Source of the DNA: Polyporus tsugae
Lineage: Eukaryota > Basidiomycota > Agaricomycetes > Polyporales > Polyporaceae
Length of the DNA: 64,000 bases
Direction of reading: 5' to 3'
Assembly: GCA_024305745.1 (NCBI GenBank)
Contig: JAHRBS010000002.1
Location: forward strand, 1,240,001-1,304,000
Of this stretch, positions 46,013-56,511 are shown piece by piece (the first letter of the stretch is position 1; the number at the start of each line of letters is the position of its first letter). The notes under the pieces were generated by a model. It did no database searches. It was not told where the DNA came from and worked only from the letters and a program-made list of their open reading frames with translations. A program made the position numbers and the translations under genes.

Positions 46013-49000
46013 TCACACGTGGAGGGAGAACGGGGTGGTCGTGCACACCGCTAGATTGGAGGAGAAGTTGGACCCTAGTAGAAAGCAGCGCTTCAGACGC
46101 CCGCCCATTGTGCTCCTGGCAGTGCGAAGGCATGCTTACCTGGATAGAACCAGAAGGTGACCGCGATGACGATGTAAAGACCTATGTTTCCATTTCAGCA
46201 GGAGGGCATCGGCGACAAGGGCACGAGATCGACTTACACATGAGGATCACCCCCTCGAGCCAATTTGACTTGCCATCAGCGACTACGTAGCCCATCGTGT
46301 TCACAGAGATGTACAGAACCTGGCAAAGATGAACTGAATACAGAGACGTGCTAGGAGTACTAGGGGATGCCGGTCACTTACGACGGATTCGAAGGGATCG
46401 AAGAGCAGAGCTAGTGGCTTGTCGAGGATCCAGCCCAGGATGACCATCGACGGGATGACAAACAGAGCCGTTTGCTAAACGAAGGATTCATCAATCCACG
46501 CGCTTCGGAGGTGGAAGAGGTACGCACGATCGTCGAGCCAACGGCCACGCTGATACTCAGCGTCAACTGGTCCTGTGCGGCGACGTTGACAGCCGTGACG
46601 CATTCTGTCAAAAAAGGTCATGCTCGTGAGAAACATCCAGAATATAAGAAAGCCTGCACTTACCAGCCATGACGCTCACGGTGGGCAGCAGAATCAGCCC
46701 GATCCACTCCTTGCTGATCAAAGGAGACAGATGGTCCATGCTATCCACCAACCACTCCGCGTTCACTGCAACGAGCTGCATGTGCGCATATACTCAGCAC
46801 CCGTCGTCTCGCACACATACACGAAGGCAGGTGACCCACCACAGTCACGGTAGTCAACAGAAAGAGCGTCAGTGGCCAGCTCATCTCCGGCTGCTGCTGC
46901 CCCGAGCCCGGGGCGATCGGGGAAGAAGACGAGTACTCGGTCGGGCTCTCGAAGACCCTCCTCTCGTGCCATGCAGGATCCGGCGTGAGGTTGATCGGAC
47001 TCATGCGCCTGCCCGTGTCGTCCGAGGCTCCCTTGAGGCTCTCCGAGTAGTACGCAGAGAGCACATCGCTGATAGGCGTCCGTGATCTCCCGCGTGCGTA
47101 CTGTCCCCGTGCTGGCTCCTCGTCCGACTCGAAGGCATCGCTCACTGTACGGGAGATAGGAGCATCTTGGGTGCTGCTGTCCGAGTCTGAGGATGATTCC
47201 CTTCGAATGACGAACTGCCCCTGCTTGGACACCAGCCGTACGGTAGACTCCCCGGGGAGGGCGATCGGGTTGGATAGCGTGACCTGGCTCGATGAAGTGA
47301 AAGGTGATAACCTGCCGTCGCTGCCGTTGAGGGACCGATTGGAGCCTGTATATGCATGTGAGCGCAGAAAGGATCCGGGACCACCCGTCGGAGGCTCCCC
47401 CAGATCTGTGGCCGTCTCTGGAATCTCCACGGGGCTGCTCAGCTTCAAATTCGACGGTCCTGGGGATGACGCTCGTGAGCTCGGGGGAGACTTGGCGTGG
47501 TGCCCAAAGGTTCGAATTGCCTGAAAAGAAGTTCGACGGAAATTCTCGAGGGAACGCGCGTTCGCGACACGACCGTAGATGCTGGAGCTTTTCTCGCGTA
47601 CTCGTGCGGTCGCGGAGCGAACAGAGGCTGCGACGGGTAGCTTGGCGCTGGGTTCGTTGTGGTCTTGGTACAAATGCGTATGGGACCAGAGCTGGAAGAT
47701 GAGGTAGGAAATGTAAACTGAATAAATGGTTCCCCAGTTCAGTATACGGGTCGGAACGCGAATGGTGGTGTTCATCGCTTACTGAACAAAAGTACAATCG
47801 CAACCTACGGTATCTGCTGTCAATGTGGAGACTCATCATGTACCGTATCCACTCACACCGTGGCTCATGCGTAAAATGTCTGTTTTCTGCTGTTGAAGAG
47901 TAGTCTCCGTTTCTCCCTTGTCACGGCTGCTATATGATAGGGCGAAGTGAAAGGCTGCAGGGAGGAGAACGGCCCCCACACTGATGCTCAGCAGAGAAGA
48001 ATGAATCTGAGTCGCCGCTACCATTCCGTTGACGTCAGAATTTATTCAAAAAGACACCGTCAGCACTTACTTGAGTCGAAGTCTTGCTCCGAGAACCTCA
48101 ATCCACCGGCAAAGAAGCACATGCCGAGGACAAGGACTACAATGGTCGTTGTGTTACGATCAGCTGAAGTGCCGGATCCTGACGGCGACAGAACTTACGC
48201 AGTTTGCTGAGCATTGATCCGATCACTGCAGGCTAGTCAGTTCTATTCCTCAAAATATATTGACGTGGTACACACGCGATGATTGCACGACACGAAGTTC
48301 ACATTTGTGCAAGGCAGTTGTCTGGTGTAGAATTAGCCATAACATACTAGTAAACGAAACATGGGCAACTCACGGCGATAACAAGCTCCACACTGATGGA
48401 GGATTCAGATGTTTGTCAGCATTCAACCGAGTAGCAGTCACACGTCTAAAGCCTGGGCGAACCTACATGTTACTCTGGTGGACAAGTCAAAACGGTGAGC
48501 ACTAGGACGATGGGCAGCGGTACTTACCAAACTTGAATTGAGTAGGCCAGTCTTGCTACCACCGATCCTCCGAGACACAATACCAGTGGCAAGATCGTGG
48601 AGCTAGATAGTCAGAATTAGTACGAAGCATTCATAAGAGACCGGACGCGGGTATGTTTTATTTTTACGAAAACCGGGGGCGCTCATCTGGAGTGTCAGGA
48701 CGAACCTTGATGAGAGGTATCATAGCGAGCAGACACGCTGTTTTTATGTTTCAAGTTAAGAATATCGCTATCAAGGTTGGAGCCGGCGAAAGATGCCCAC
48801 CTACGAAGATGAGCGTCTCTGATGCCGTTGTCATCTTGAGGATCCCCTACATAGACCCATCATTGAGATTGTGAGGATTTGAATGCCCACGGAGGTGTGC
48901 GTACCGTAACGGGGAGCAGCAATATCAAGAGATTAAGCCCTGTATGCAGCCTGGTCAATGCAGCGGGAGAGAAGGACTAGGGAGTTGCACGCACATGAAT

Positions 49001-49367
49001 CAAGGAGGATGAGTCGCCAGCCATGCCAGAATCCAACTTGAGGGGCGTTGCCAGTACCACCTCCCTTGTCGTACGGAGGATAGCCAAGATGTTGGGCCTC
49101 GCGATCGAAGGGGGTCTTAGTGTTCGGCTTCAACCCGAAGAGTCTCTGAACGAAGGACCTGGGCTGATTGTTGGGTTCGTGGTCACTGTTGAGGGGCATG
49201 GTTGAGCTGTAGGATGCAGTGGATGCTCGGGTGGGTGGACGCGACATGACAGGGAATGGAAGGGGCTTGAGATGGGTAGAATATTTGTCGTCCGAGAGTG
49301 ACGGCGATAAGGCAGCGTCGAGATTAAAGGGTGCTAGCGGGTCTCTGGTTGATGAATGGGTGAGCAT
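46013..49367 (-). CDS. Ca2+/H+ exchanger of the CAX/Vcx1 family
   Basis: Multi-pass antiporter that moves calcium into the vacuole against protons. Many small exons. The cytosolic N-terminus (MLTHSSTRDPLAPFNLD; PRSFVQRLFGLKPN) leads to a first membrane helix, SWLNLLILLLPVT. Family landmarks in order: LHDLATGIVSRRIGGSKTGL, VELVIA and HKCELRVVQSS (first alpha repeat and cap), ATQIHSSLLSISVGAVLLPA, then SHGV before YISYLIFQLWSHTHLYQD. A long Ser/Pro/Arg-rich cytosolic loop (about 250 residues, 46900-47680) splits the two transporter halves, as in fungal long-loop CAX proteins. The second half has WLVDSMDHLSPLISKEWIGL, VSVMAECVTAVNVAAQDQLT and SISVAVGST, and ends FWFYPGSNFSSNLAVC. The tail exon was chosen because it gives this usual ending. 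Cation specificity is inferred from family. Confidence 0.85.
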
Positions 49368-49836
49368 AGTCTGTGATGTCGGTCCGAAGGAAGAGGAGGG
49401 TCGGGCGACGGCTTGAGGGGAAAAGAATGTGGGGTCACCGGTGACCAGGCAAGTAGTATACTATGCAAGACGGCGCATTAGTAACTCTAACCCGAAACGC
49501 GTCTGTTTCTCCACAGAGCATTAATACTATACTAATCGGCGGGCTGTCAAGCATGTCAAGCCCAGGGTTTGCCGTCCCCGCCGCAGCGAGAAGCAGGCGA
49601 GAAGCGTCGTTAATTTTGCCGGCAGCTTCGATTCCAACTATAGCTGCCCGATACGGACGCTACACTCCGGTACGTCATCCCCCGGCGCCATCCGGGTGAT
49701 GGAGGAAAATGTGACGCCCGGTGACGGGTGGCATCGGAAGGTGTTACTTTGTGACTAGGCTGTCACGTCGGGAGCACCTGGCGGCGGACACGATTGCGGC
49801 CTTTGCACCAGTCCGAGTCCATCCTTTCCAAAAACC
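49368..49836. promoter_or_regulatory. Divergent promoter, Ca2+/H+ exchanger / COX subunit
   Basis: 469 bp between divergent start codons. No TATA box identified. Confidence 0.45.
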
Positions 49837-50425
49837 ATGTTCGCCGCTGCCCTCCGCCCCGCCTCCTTCGCTGCTCGCGCCGCCCTCAGGCCCGCGCGCA
49901 CGGCCGCTGCGCGTGCCATCTCTTCCACCGCTGCGCGTCGCTCCGACGTCCCCACTCCTCAAATCTTTGGTGAGGGTGCGAAGGCGGGTCAGGTCCCCAC
50001 CGACGAGAACCAGGCCACTGGTCTCGAGCGTCTTCAAGTCCTTGGTGCCATCGAGGGTGTCGAAGTTTTCGACCTCAAACCCCTCGACTCGTCCCGCATC
50101 GGTACCCTCGCTGACCCCGTCAAGGTCTTCTCCACGGTAAGCTCACTACATCTGTCCCGACCCACTCCTGTCCTCATAGATGCACGCGCTGCGTTCGTCC
50201 CATAGGAACCCGAGCGTACCATTGGCTGTACCGGCTCCCCCGCCGACTCTCACGAGCTCCTTTGGATGAACCTCACCCGTGAGAAGAACCGTCGCTGCCC
50301 CGAGTGCGGCTCTGGTATGTGGTCGTAGCCTCTTATCCAATTTCTCTTCTTGACTCCTTTTATCTTCTTCCACAGTCTACACCCTCGACTTCCAGGGCTC
50401 TGAGCACGCTCACGCGCACCACTAA
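49837..50425 (+). CDS. COX4: Cytochrome c oxidase subunit Vb (yeast Cox4), nuclear-encoded
   Basis: Zinc-binding peripheral subunit of mitochondrial complex IV, on the matrix side. Exons 49837-50136, 50206-50314 and 50376-50425 give 152 residues. The first about 35 residues are an Arg/Ala-rich amphipathic presequence (RPASFAARAALRPARTAAAR). The mature part has TPQIFGEGAKAGQVPTDENQ, GLERLQVLGAIEGVEVFD and the zinc site IGCTGSPADSHELLW with RRCPECGSVYTLDF, giving the expected cysteine pattern. The C-terminus SEHAHAHH is histidine-rich. Length and order fit the family closely. Confidence 0.92.
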
Positions 50426-52862
50426 ACGTACATCTGCGCGTTCCGTTGCTCTGTACTGCGAACATGCTGTCGCGCGAATGGATCCATCTTCTCCTAGACC
50501 TACTGTAGCCCATCGTATGATTTCAACAAATTGCGCGGAATCTATCGGTGTTGCCAGTCCGCCCGTACCCATTGCCCGCCCCGGCTTCGTCAAAACGGTC
50601 CAGCCCCGGTCGAGACCTGCCGAACCGGACGCGCCCAGCATCCAGGCATACCCAGATACTCGTGCCCCGAGCACTCTGGATGGCCTCCGCGTACGTCTTG
50701 ACTCCGCTTGCTTGGGCGGTCTCGCGTGAGGTGTGTTGCTCTTGTATTGCTTCTCTGTTGCCATCCACTTCCACCAATCAGTCACACCTCAAGAAACCCG
50801 GTCACTATGGATGTAGGAGGACACGGATTATTTCAGCGATGACCTCTGGAGCAGTAAGTAATCATAGACAGGCTCTGCAGAAAACTTGCAGTTCGAAGGT
50901 GCTCTTGACGTTGCCGGAGTTGATCACAAGTTGTTTGGTGTTTCCGAGTCGTTCCGACGTTACAATATATACCGTCTTGACGCCTTGACGGATGCTGAAG
51001 CGCTCATCAGGCGTCCACCAATAGTAGTGGATTGCCAGTGGTTTATTAGGCACCACCTGGAGGTCGCTGGAGCAATGACAAACATACGCTGACTTGTGTT
51101 TGGCTTTCAACCAGATTGATCGAGAATACCTACTGCAGCAACCGTCTCCGTCGGACGAGAAACGGACGAAGTAGTTTGCCGGAACACAGGATCTTCATTA
51201 TGGTTGTGCTTTGGCCATGCTTCTTCCCATCTCTTCAGGAGCTTGCTCAACACTCCATCGCTACAGGACTTGGGAACACATGCTCGGTGCATAAGCTATC
51301 AGAATTTCAAAATATCATCGGTTGCTCTAAACCGTCTTCTTTGCACACGCATCCTACATCATCCGTGGCTCAAAAAAGAAGACTGAGGGGGTCACCAGGC
51401 AACTTTCCCCGGATATGCGACCCGTGAATAAGAGGATTCGAACAGTTACTTCTGAACTTCTCCCTCGACAGTCTCGGCGGCATTAATGTCATCGGTGCCG
51501 ACACAGATGCCAGCCTCTCTGACACGAAACTCAATGCCTCACGGGAAACATGAGCCGGGTGATGTCATATATTAACTTCTCACCTTGTCCAGCAAAGTCT
51601 TACATCTGCATGCTTCAGGCTTCACACGTACTGGACCGAGGCGGCAGGATCCATTTACGTCTGTCGTCACTAATATTGCAGCCCATATCGCCGTGCCGTT
51701 ACGGCGAGGCCCTTGTTAAGGCGGGCCGCGATTCCACGCTGTCCGCACGTTGCAAGGGTATGGTGTTGTGGGTGGTCCTACGAAGTTGACTGCGTCTCCA
51801 ACCCGGAGTTTCGTCGGAGGATTCAAGCATTCACGAAGGTTGCCGATTACCAATTCTATCGCACAGGCACCTTGAATCGTTGATTGTGTCTGTTGCACGC
51901 CCGGGATATGTCACTGCAAGGACTAAGTACACACAAAACCCCGGTGGATGGGCGGTCGTTACCATGAAACTATCGTCGAAGCCGTTCTCTGGAAGAGTGG
52001 CCAGCCGCGGCCCGGAGCGGATGGAATTCCATAGCGCATTCCGTTGCGACAGTTCTCGCGTTCTCCTTGGCCAGCGTCATGATGGCCCTGGCCCGAAACA
52101 ATATATGTGGGTAAGCATACAGTTCGTTCTGACAAAAAACCAAACTTCTGAGACGCTTCAGAAGATCGAACATGTCGCCGGTCTGCCTCGAGGGGAGAGC
52201 ATTGTACTTGCCATGTACTTCCCCTTGCAATGAGGGAAGACGACGAAAGCGTGGGCGCTCAGCTGACGTCTCCATGTTCTGAGAGAAACGTCCCCACAAG
52301 CGCGACCATTCCCAATCCTCCCATAGTCGTGGCGGAGGCGATCGTCCGGGTGATTACACACAAGGTTGCCGATAGGACGCAGGGATCAGGCCTCAGGAAC
52401 CTCGTTGAGCGTCGGCACTGTGTCGGCTGGCTCTGGTGAGAGCGACCACGAGTAACCTGGCAACCACCCTCCGAACGTACACACCTTCCCCCTTCGGTGT
52501 CTTCCTCACTTCCAGGGCCTCATCTGTGCTTCCGTTATCCTCGATTCGCTCAACATTAATTTTCCGACATCTCTCTCGGAACAAATCCGGCTGCTATTCG
52601 AAACACATGGACGGCCGCGCGCTGACGACACGCCAGAGACGATATAAGGGCGAGTTTGCCCATCGGAGCTCAACATCCCTCCCCCTCCTTGCTCTTTCCC
52701 TTCAAGACCTTCACTGGTTCGTTGAACGGCCGTTTTCTCGCCTTTCCAAGACCAGGTGTCATTTCGCTTTCCCGTCGGTGCCATCCAGTGCAACTCCGGT
52801 TCCTTCCCACCCTCCCGCGCGACGTCATCCAGGCTGCCTTCTTTCATTTTACCTAGTCCGAA
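50426..52862. other. 2.4 kb intergenic stretch, no gene recognised
   Basis: Open peptides occur on both strands (for example VDHKLFGVSESFRRYNIYRL on plus at about 50920, and PDERFSIRQGVKTVYIVTSE on minus opposite it), but none has a family motif or phase-consistent introns. Could contain a decayed gene. The end carries the TATA box and leader of the secreted repeat protein. Confidence 0.4.
52643..52648 (+). promoter_or_regulatory. TATA box of the secreted repeat-protein gene
   Basis: TATAAG in the context GACGATATAAGGGC, 220 bp before the ATG at 52863, followed by a long CT-rich leader. Confidence 0.4.
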
Positions 52863-54936
52863 ATGGCGTTCTCCAAGTCTCAAGCTGTGCTCGTGGTTCT
52901 TTCGGTCCTCGCCTCCTCCCAGCAGGCATTCGCCCGCGTGAGGTGGTTGGAGAGGGACAACCGTCCGGTGTTCCTCAACCCCCGTCGTTTCGGTCAGGAG
53001 CACCCCGCCGTCATCGACAAACTCGGCGCAGCGTGCCCCGGTCAGGTTTGCGGTGTGCTCTCCGGTCAGGCCATTACTCCCCTTCTTGCTGCACAACCCG
53101 AGTGCTCGCAGCAAGACATGGCCGACGCGATCATTGGTTCGTAAATCACCCTCTTCACGCTAAGAGGCCGATCTAAAACATGTGTCTAGACGCTGCCCAG
53201 CAGTTCGATGATACGACTAAGGCGAACATGATCGCTTTGGCCGTCGAGTACCGTCAGGTGGAGAAGAACACGCCCCCTGTGAGTAGAGCGGGATTGATCA
53301 TGGACCGCAACGTCTCTGATAGGTTTTATGATAGGATTTCACCACGAACCCCCCGACCAACCGTAACTCGGTCTTCTGCCAGACGGCGCCCAGGAACTCG
53401 CAGCTGAACGGTCTTGTCCAGGCGCAGGACCCCGCCAACGACCCTGACCTCTTCTTCGACCCCGCCACTCAGAAGTCGGTCAAGAAGGGCTCTCAGGCCA
53501 ACACCTTCCCCTTCGGCACATCCGGTTCTGGCGACTCGAGCACGAGTGCGACGACCTCCTCCCAAATCCTTGTCGCCACCGCCACGTCCGCTGCCGCCTC
53601 CGCGACTGCATCCTCGGATTGCGATGCTGCGGTCACTGTCACTGCTACCGCTACCGATGCTGCTTCCACTACCGCCTCGGCGACCCAGCCGGCGGCGTCT
53701 GCTGCTGCCACTGGAAACATCGGCGACTTCGGCAGTTGCTCCATCCCGCAGATCACCTTCGCCGTTGGGCTCGACAACCGTAAGGAGACCGCGTTCGAGC
53801 CCACCGACCTCAAGTCCTTCAACCACGGCTCCGCTCAGAACATCGACATCATCACGCAGTTCATTTGCGATACGCTCACGAACTCTTGCGCTGCCGATGC
53901 GACTGCCAAGGCCACCTGCCAGACGGCGCGCACCGCCGCTGACACTGGTGCTGCGAAGACGGGTGTCCAGGCAGATCTCTTCAACGCTGTCTTCGGCATT
54001 ACCACCAATTTCGCCAGCGTCGCTGCCGTCGATGATCAGGGCAACGTGATCGCGGGTAGCACCGGGTCCGCTGCCGCTGCCGCCACGACGAACGCTGCCG
54101 CCACGACGAACGCTGCTGCGACGACCACCACCGCTGCTGCCACAACAAGCGCAGCGGCCGGCACCAGCTCCAGCGGCATTGGCAACTTCGGCAGCTGCTC
54201 TGTGCCCCAGATCACCTTCGCTGTTGGACTTGACAACCGTAAGGAGACCGCGTTCGTGCCCACCGACCTCAAGTCCTTCAACCACGGCTCCGCTCAGAAC
54301 ATTGACATCATCACGCAATTCATCTGCGACACCCTGACGAACTCGTGTGGTGCTGACGCGACTGCGAAGGCCACTTGCCAGACGGCGCGCACCGCCGCTG
54401 ACACCGGTGCTGCGAAGACAGGTGTCCAGGCCGACCTCTTCAACGCCGTCTTTGGGATCACCACCAACTTCGCTAGCGTCGCCGCCGTCGATGACCAGGG
54501 CAACGTGATCTCGGGCAGCACCGGGACCGCCGCAGCTGCCGCAACCACCGCCGCTGCCGCAACCACCAAGGCCGCCGCAACCACCAAGGCCGCCGCAACC
54601 CCCAAGGCCGCCGCAACCACCAAAGCCGCCGCAACCAAGACGACGTCGTCAGCTGCTGCTGCAACGACCACTGCCGCTGCCGCATCCGGCCAGAACCTCC
54701 AGACGTTCACGGGCGCGCTCGGTGGTGTCACGGCTCCTGCTGTCACCCAGATCGCGGACGGCCAGTTCCAGGTCGACGGGAACTCCGCGTTCCAGGACGT
54801 CAGCAACGCCCTCACGCGCTCGTGCGATGTCCAGCACAACAAGTGCGCGAACGCGGCCAACGCGTCGGGCAACAAGGGCGACCTCACCGTCGCCGCGTGT
54901 GGCGACCAGCAGACGCAGTGCGACGCCGCGCACTAG
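52863..54936 (+). CDS. Secreted Ala/Thr-rich protein with two near-identical internal repeats
   Basis: Exons 52863-53136, 53190-53278 and 53335-54936 give 654 residues. A signal peptide (AVLVVLSVLASSQQAFA) is followed by a conserved N-terminal module, RFGQEHPAVIDKLGAACPGQ to NSVFCQTAPRNSQLNGLVQAQ, known in many secreted basidiomycete proteins of unknown role. Two repeats of about 118 residues follow (53713-54068 and 54175-54530) with only a handful of substitutions, each starting FGSCS and containing PQITFAVGLDNRKETAF, DIITQFICDTLTNSC and DLFNAVFGITTNFASV. Ala/Thr linkers separate them, the last with KAAATT units (54555-54640). A C-terminal module ends SCDVQHNKCANAANASGNKG and QQTQCDAAH. The linkers look O-glycosylated. 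Function unknown; a wall or matrix protein is likely. Intron 1 has the unusual donor GTTCGT. Confidence 0.82.
53713..54068 (+). repeat. Internal repeat unit 1 of the secreted protein
   Basis: First copy of a repeat of about 356 bp within the open frame. It differs from unit 2 at a few codons (for example CSI/CSV, AFEP/AFVP, SCAAD/SCGAD, VIAG/VISG) and mostly silent sites. Confidence 0.85.
54175..54530 (+). repeat. Internal repeat unit 2 of the secreted protein
   Basis: Second copy, offset about 462 bp from the first. Long runs are identical at the DNA level, for example through AAGTCCTTCAACCACGGCTC, which points to a recent duplication or gene conversion. Confidence 0.85.
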
Positions 54937-56511
54937 ACCCCGCGCCGTGTCCTTCGTCTCGGGGCTTCCTCCTCCTGCGGCGCAACGACGGTAGTCCTGG
55001 ATCGTGTTGTTCCCTTCATCGGCTTTGAGAGCTATCATTATCACTGGTCGGCAGCGAGACTTGCCGAAGGTTACTGGATTCACGCACACATACACCGACA
55101 CCAACGGCCTTTCGCCGTGTGGGTTGTTACCGTATTACACTACTACTCTTGCCGTTCCTTTCTCGCATTGTAGAATGTAGTGGATGTACCACTGCTCGTA
55201 TTTGACATTCGTTGGTCTCTGAGACTCGGAAAAGAGCATACCCTTCCTTCCCTGATATCCTTCGTGTGGGTGTGGACGAAACCAAAAACTGGACGGGATA
55301 ACTCTGGATCCGGAACCTCAGGCCTCAGGCTCGACTGTGGAGGTCATGCCCCGGAGGCCACCGGGTGGCGCCGGCGGATACCGGGCCAAAAGACTGCTTG
55401 CACAGCGCGAACAGGTTCAAAGGTACAGTTACTACCGGGTCAATCGCAAATCCATTCTGCGCGTCGCGGGTTGGTATGACTGTGATGCATGCATCCGCTC
55501 CATCGCGGCGACACACCCGTTGTGAAGTTCTTCAAGGATCCAAGTCTCTGCGACCGAGGCTTCCCACGGTTACATATAGACGATGCGGCCTTGTTGCCTT
55601 CCCGTGCTCGCAACCACCTCGCAACCTCCGTTCTGCTGCGCATGCTAATAAGTAGCAAGACGGGGGATGTCGACGCTCTTGACCGTCCCACACTGGCCTT
55701 GAAAGAAGCTTCCCTCCACAGCGCAGGGTTCCGACAGCCGATTCGAGGGATGACGCACCTCACGACTCCCGGCAGCGGCCGCTGTCCTTGGGCAAATTTC
55801 GGCGACTCTCCACGCCCGCTCGCTGCGGAGGGCCTTCTTCGTATTCAGCGGACTCAGGCGGACTCTTTGTGTAACGATGCTCGAGAATTGAAGGTGAACA
55901 TCCGGTAGACGCTCACAGGACCCTTGCAACGCTGACCAAGTTGTGCTCGCGTTTGTATTCCCCAGGTAAAGCGTATGCCTTTGTCTACGTACCGTGGGTC
56001 GCGGCCTGACATGGAAGGAACCACCAATTGTGCGTAGGTTTCTTCCCCTTCTTGGTTCGCAGCGACGCTGTTGGCATACAACTGTCTAAACGACCTCTTA
56101 CCATCGCCGATTCTAGGACAACCGAGGCAGAACCGGGAACAACCACCTAACGAATACTACAATATGCATAGTTGGCAAGGTCGATTTGAAGAGCAAGGCT
56201 GTCGTTAACTCTGAGAAAGTTAAGCTCGTCGTCATCCGACACGAGACCGCGTAACCTTTGGATGAATTTGCAACTAACCGACTCGCATGTTAGCGCGTTT
56301 CCCAACGTTCTATTCTGGAAGGGGTCTGGACATTGGCACCGTCGCCATCAATACGGCCAACTCGTCGTGTGGCACTTAAGGTAGCGTCGGGGCGGACCGC
56401 CGCTTTCCATCCGCTCAAAGACCTCTTCCCACCAATCCCTCGCCCCCTGTTCGTGCTTTGCAACTGTACCGACGAAGGGTGCCGTCAACTGGCGCTGTGC
56501 GGATCCAGCCC
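54937..56511. other. 1.6 kb intergenic stretch, no gene recognised
   Basis: Short open stretches on both strands with no family motif. 3' flank of the secreted-protein gene and upstream region of the DUF6534-type gene. Confidence 0.4.
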
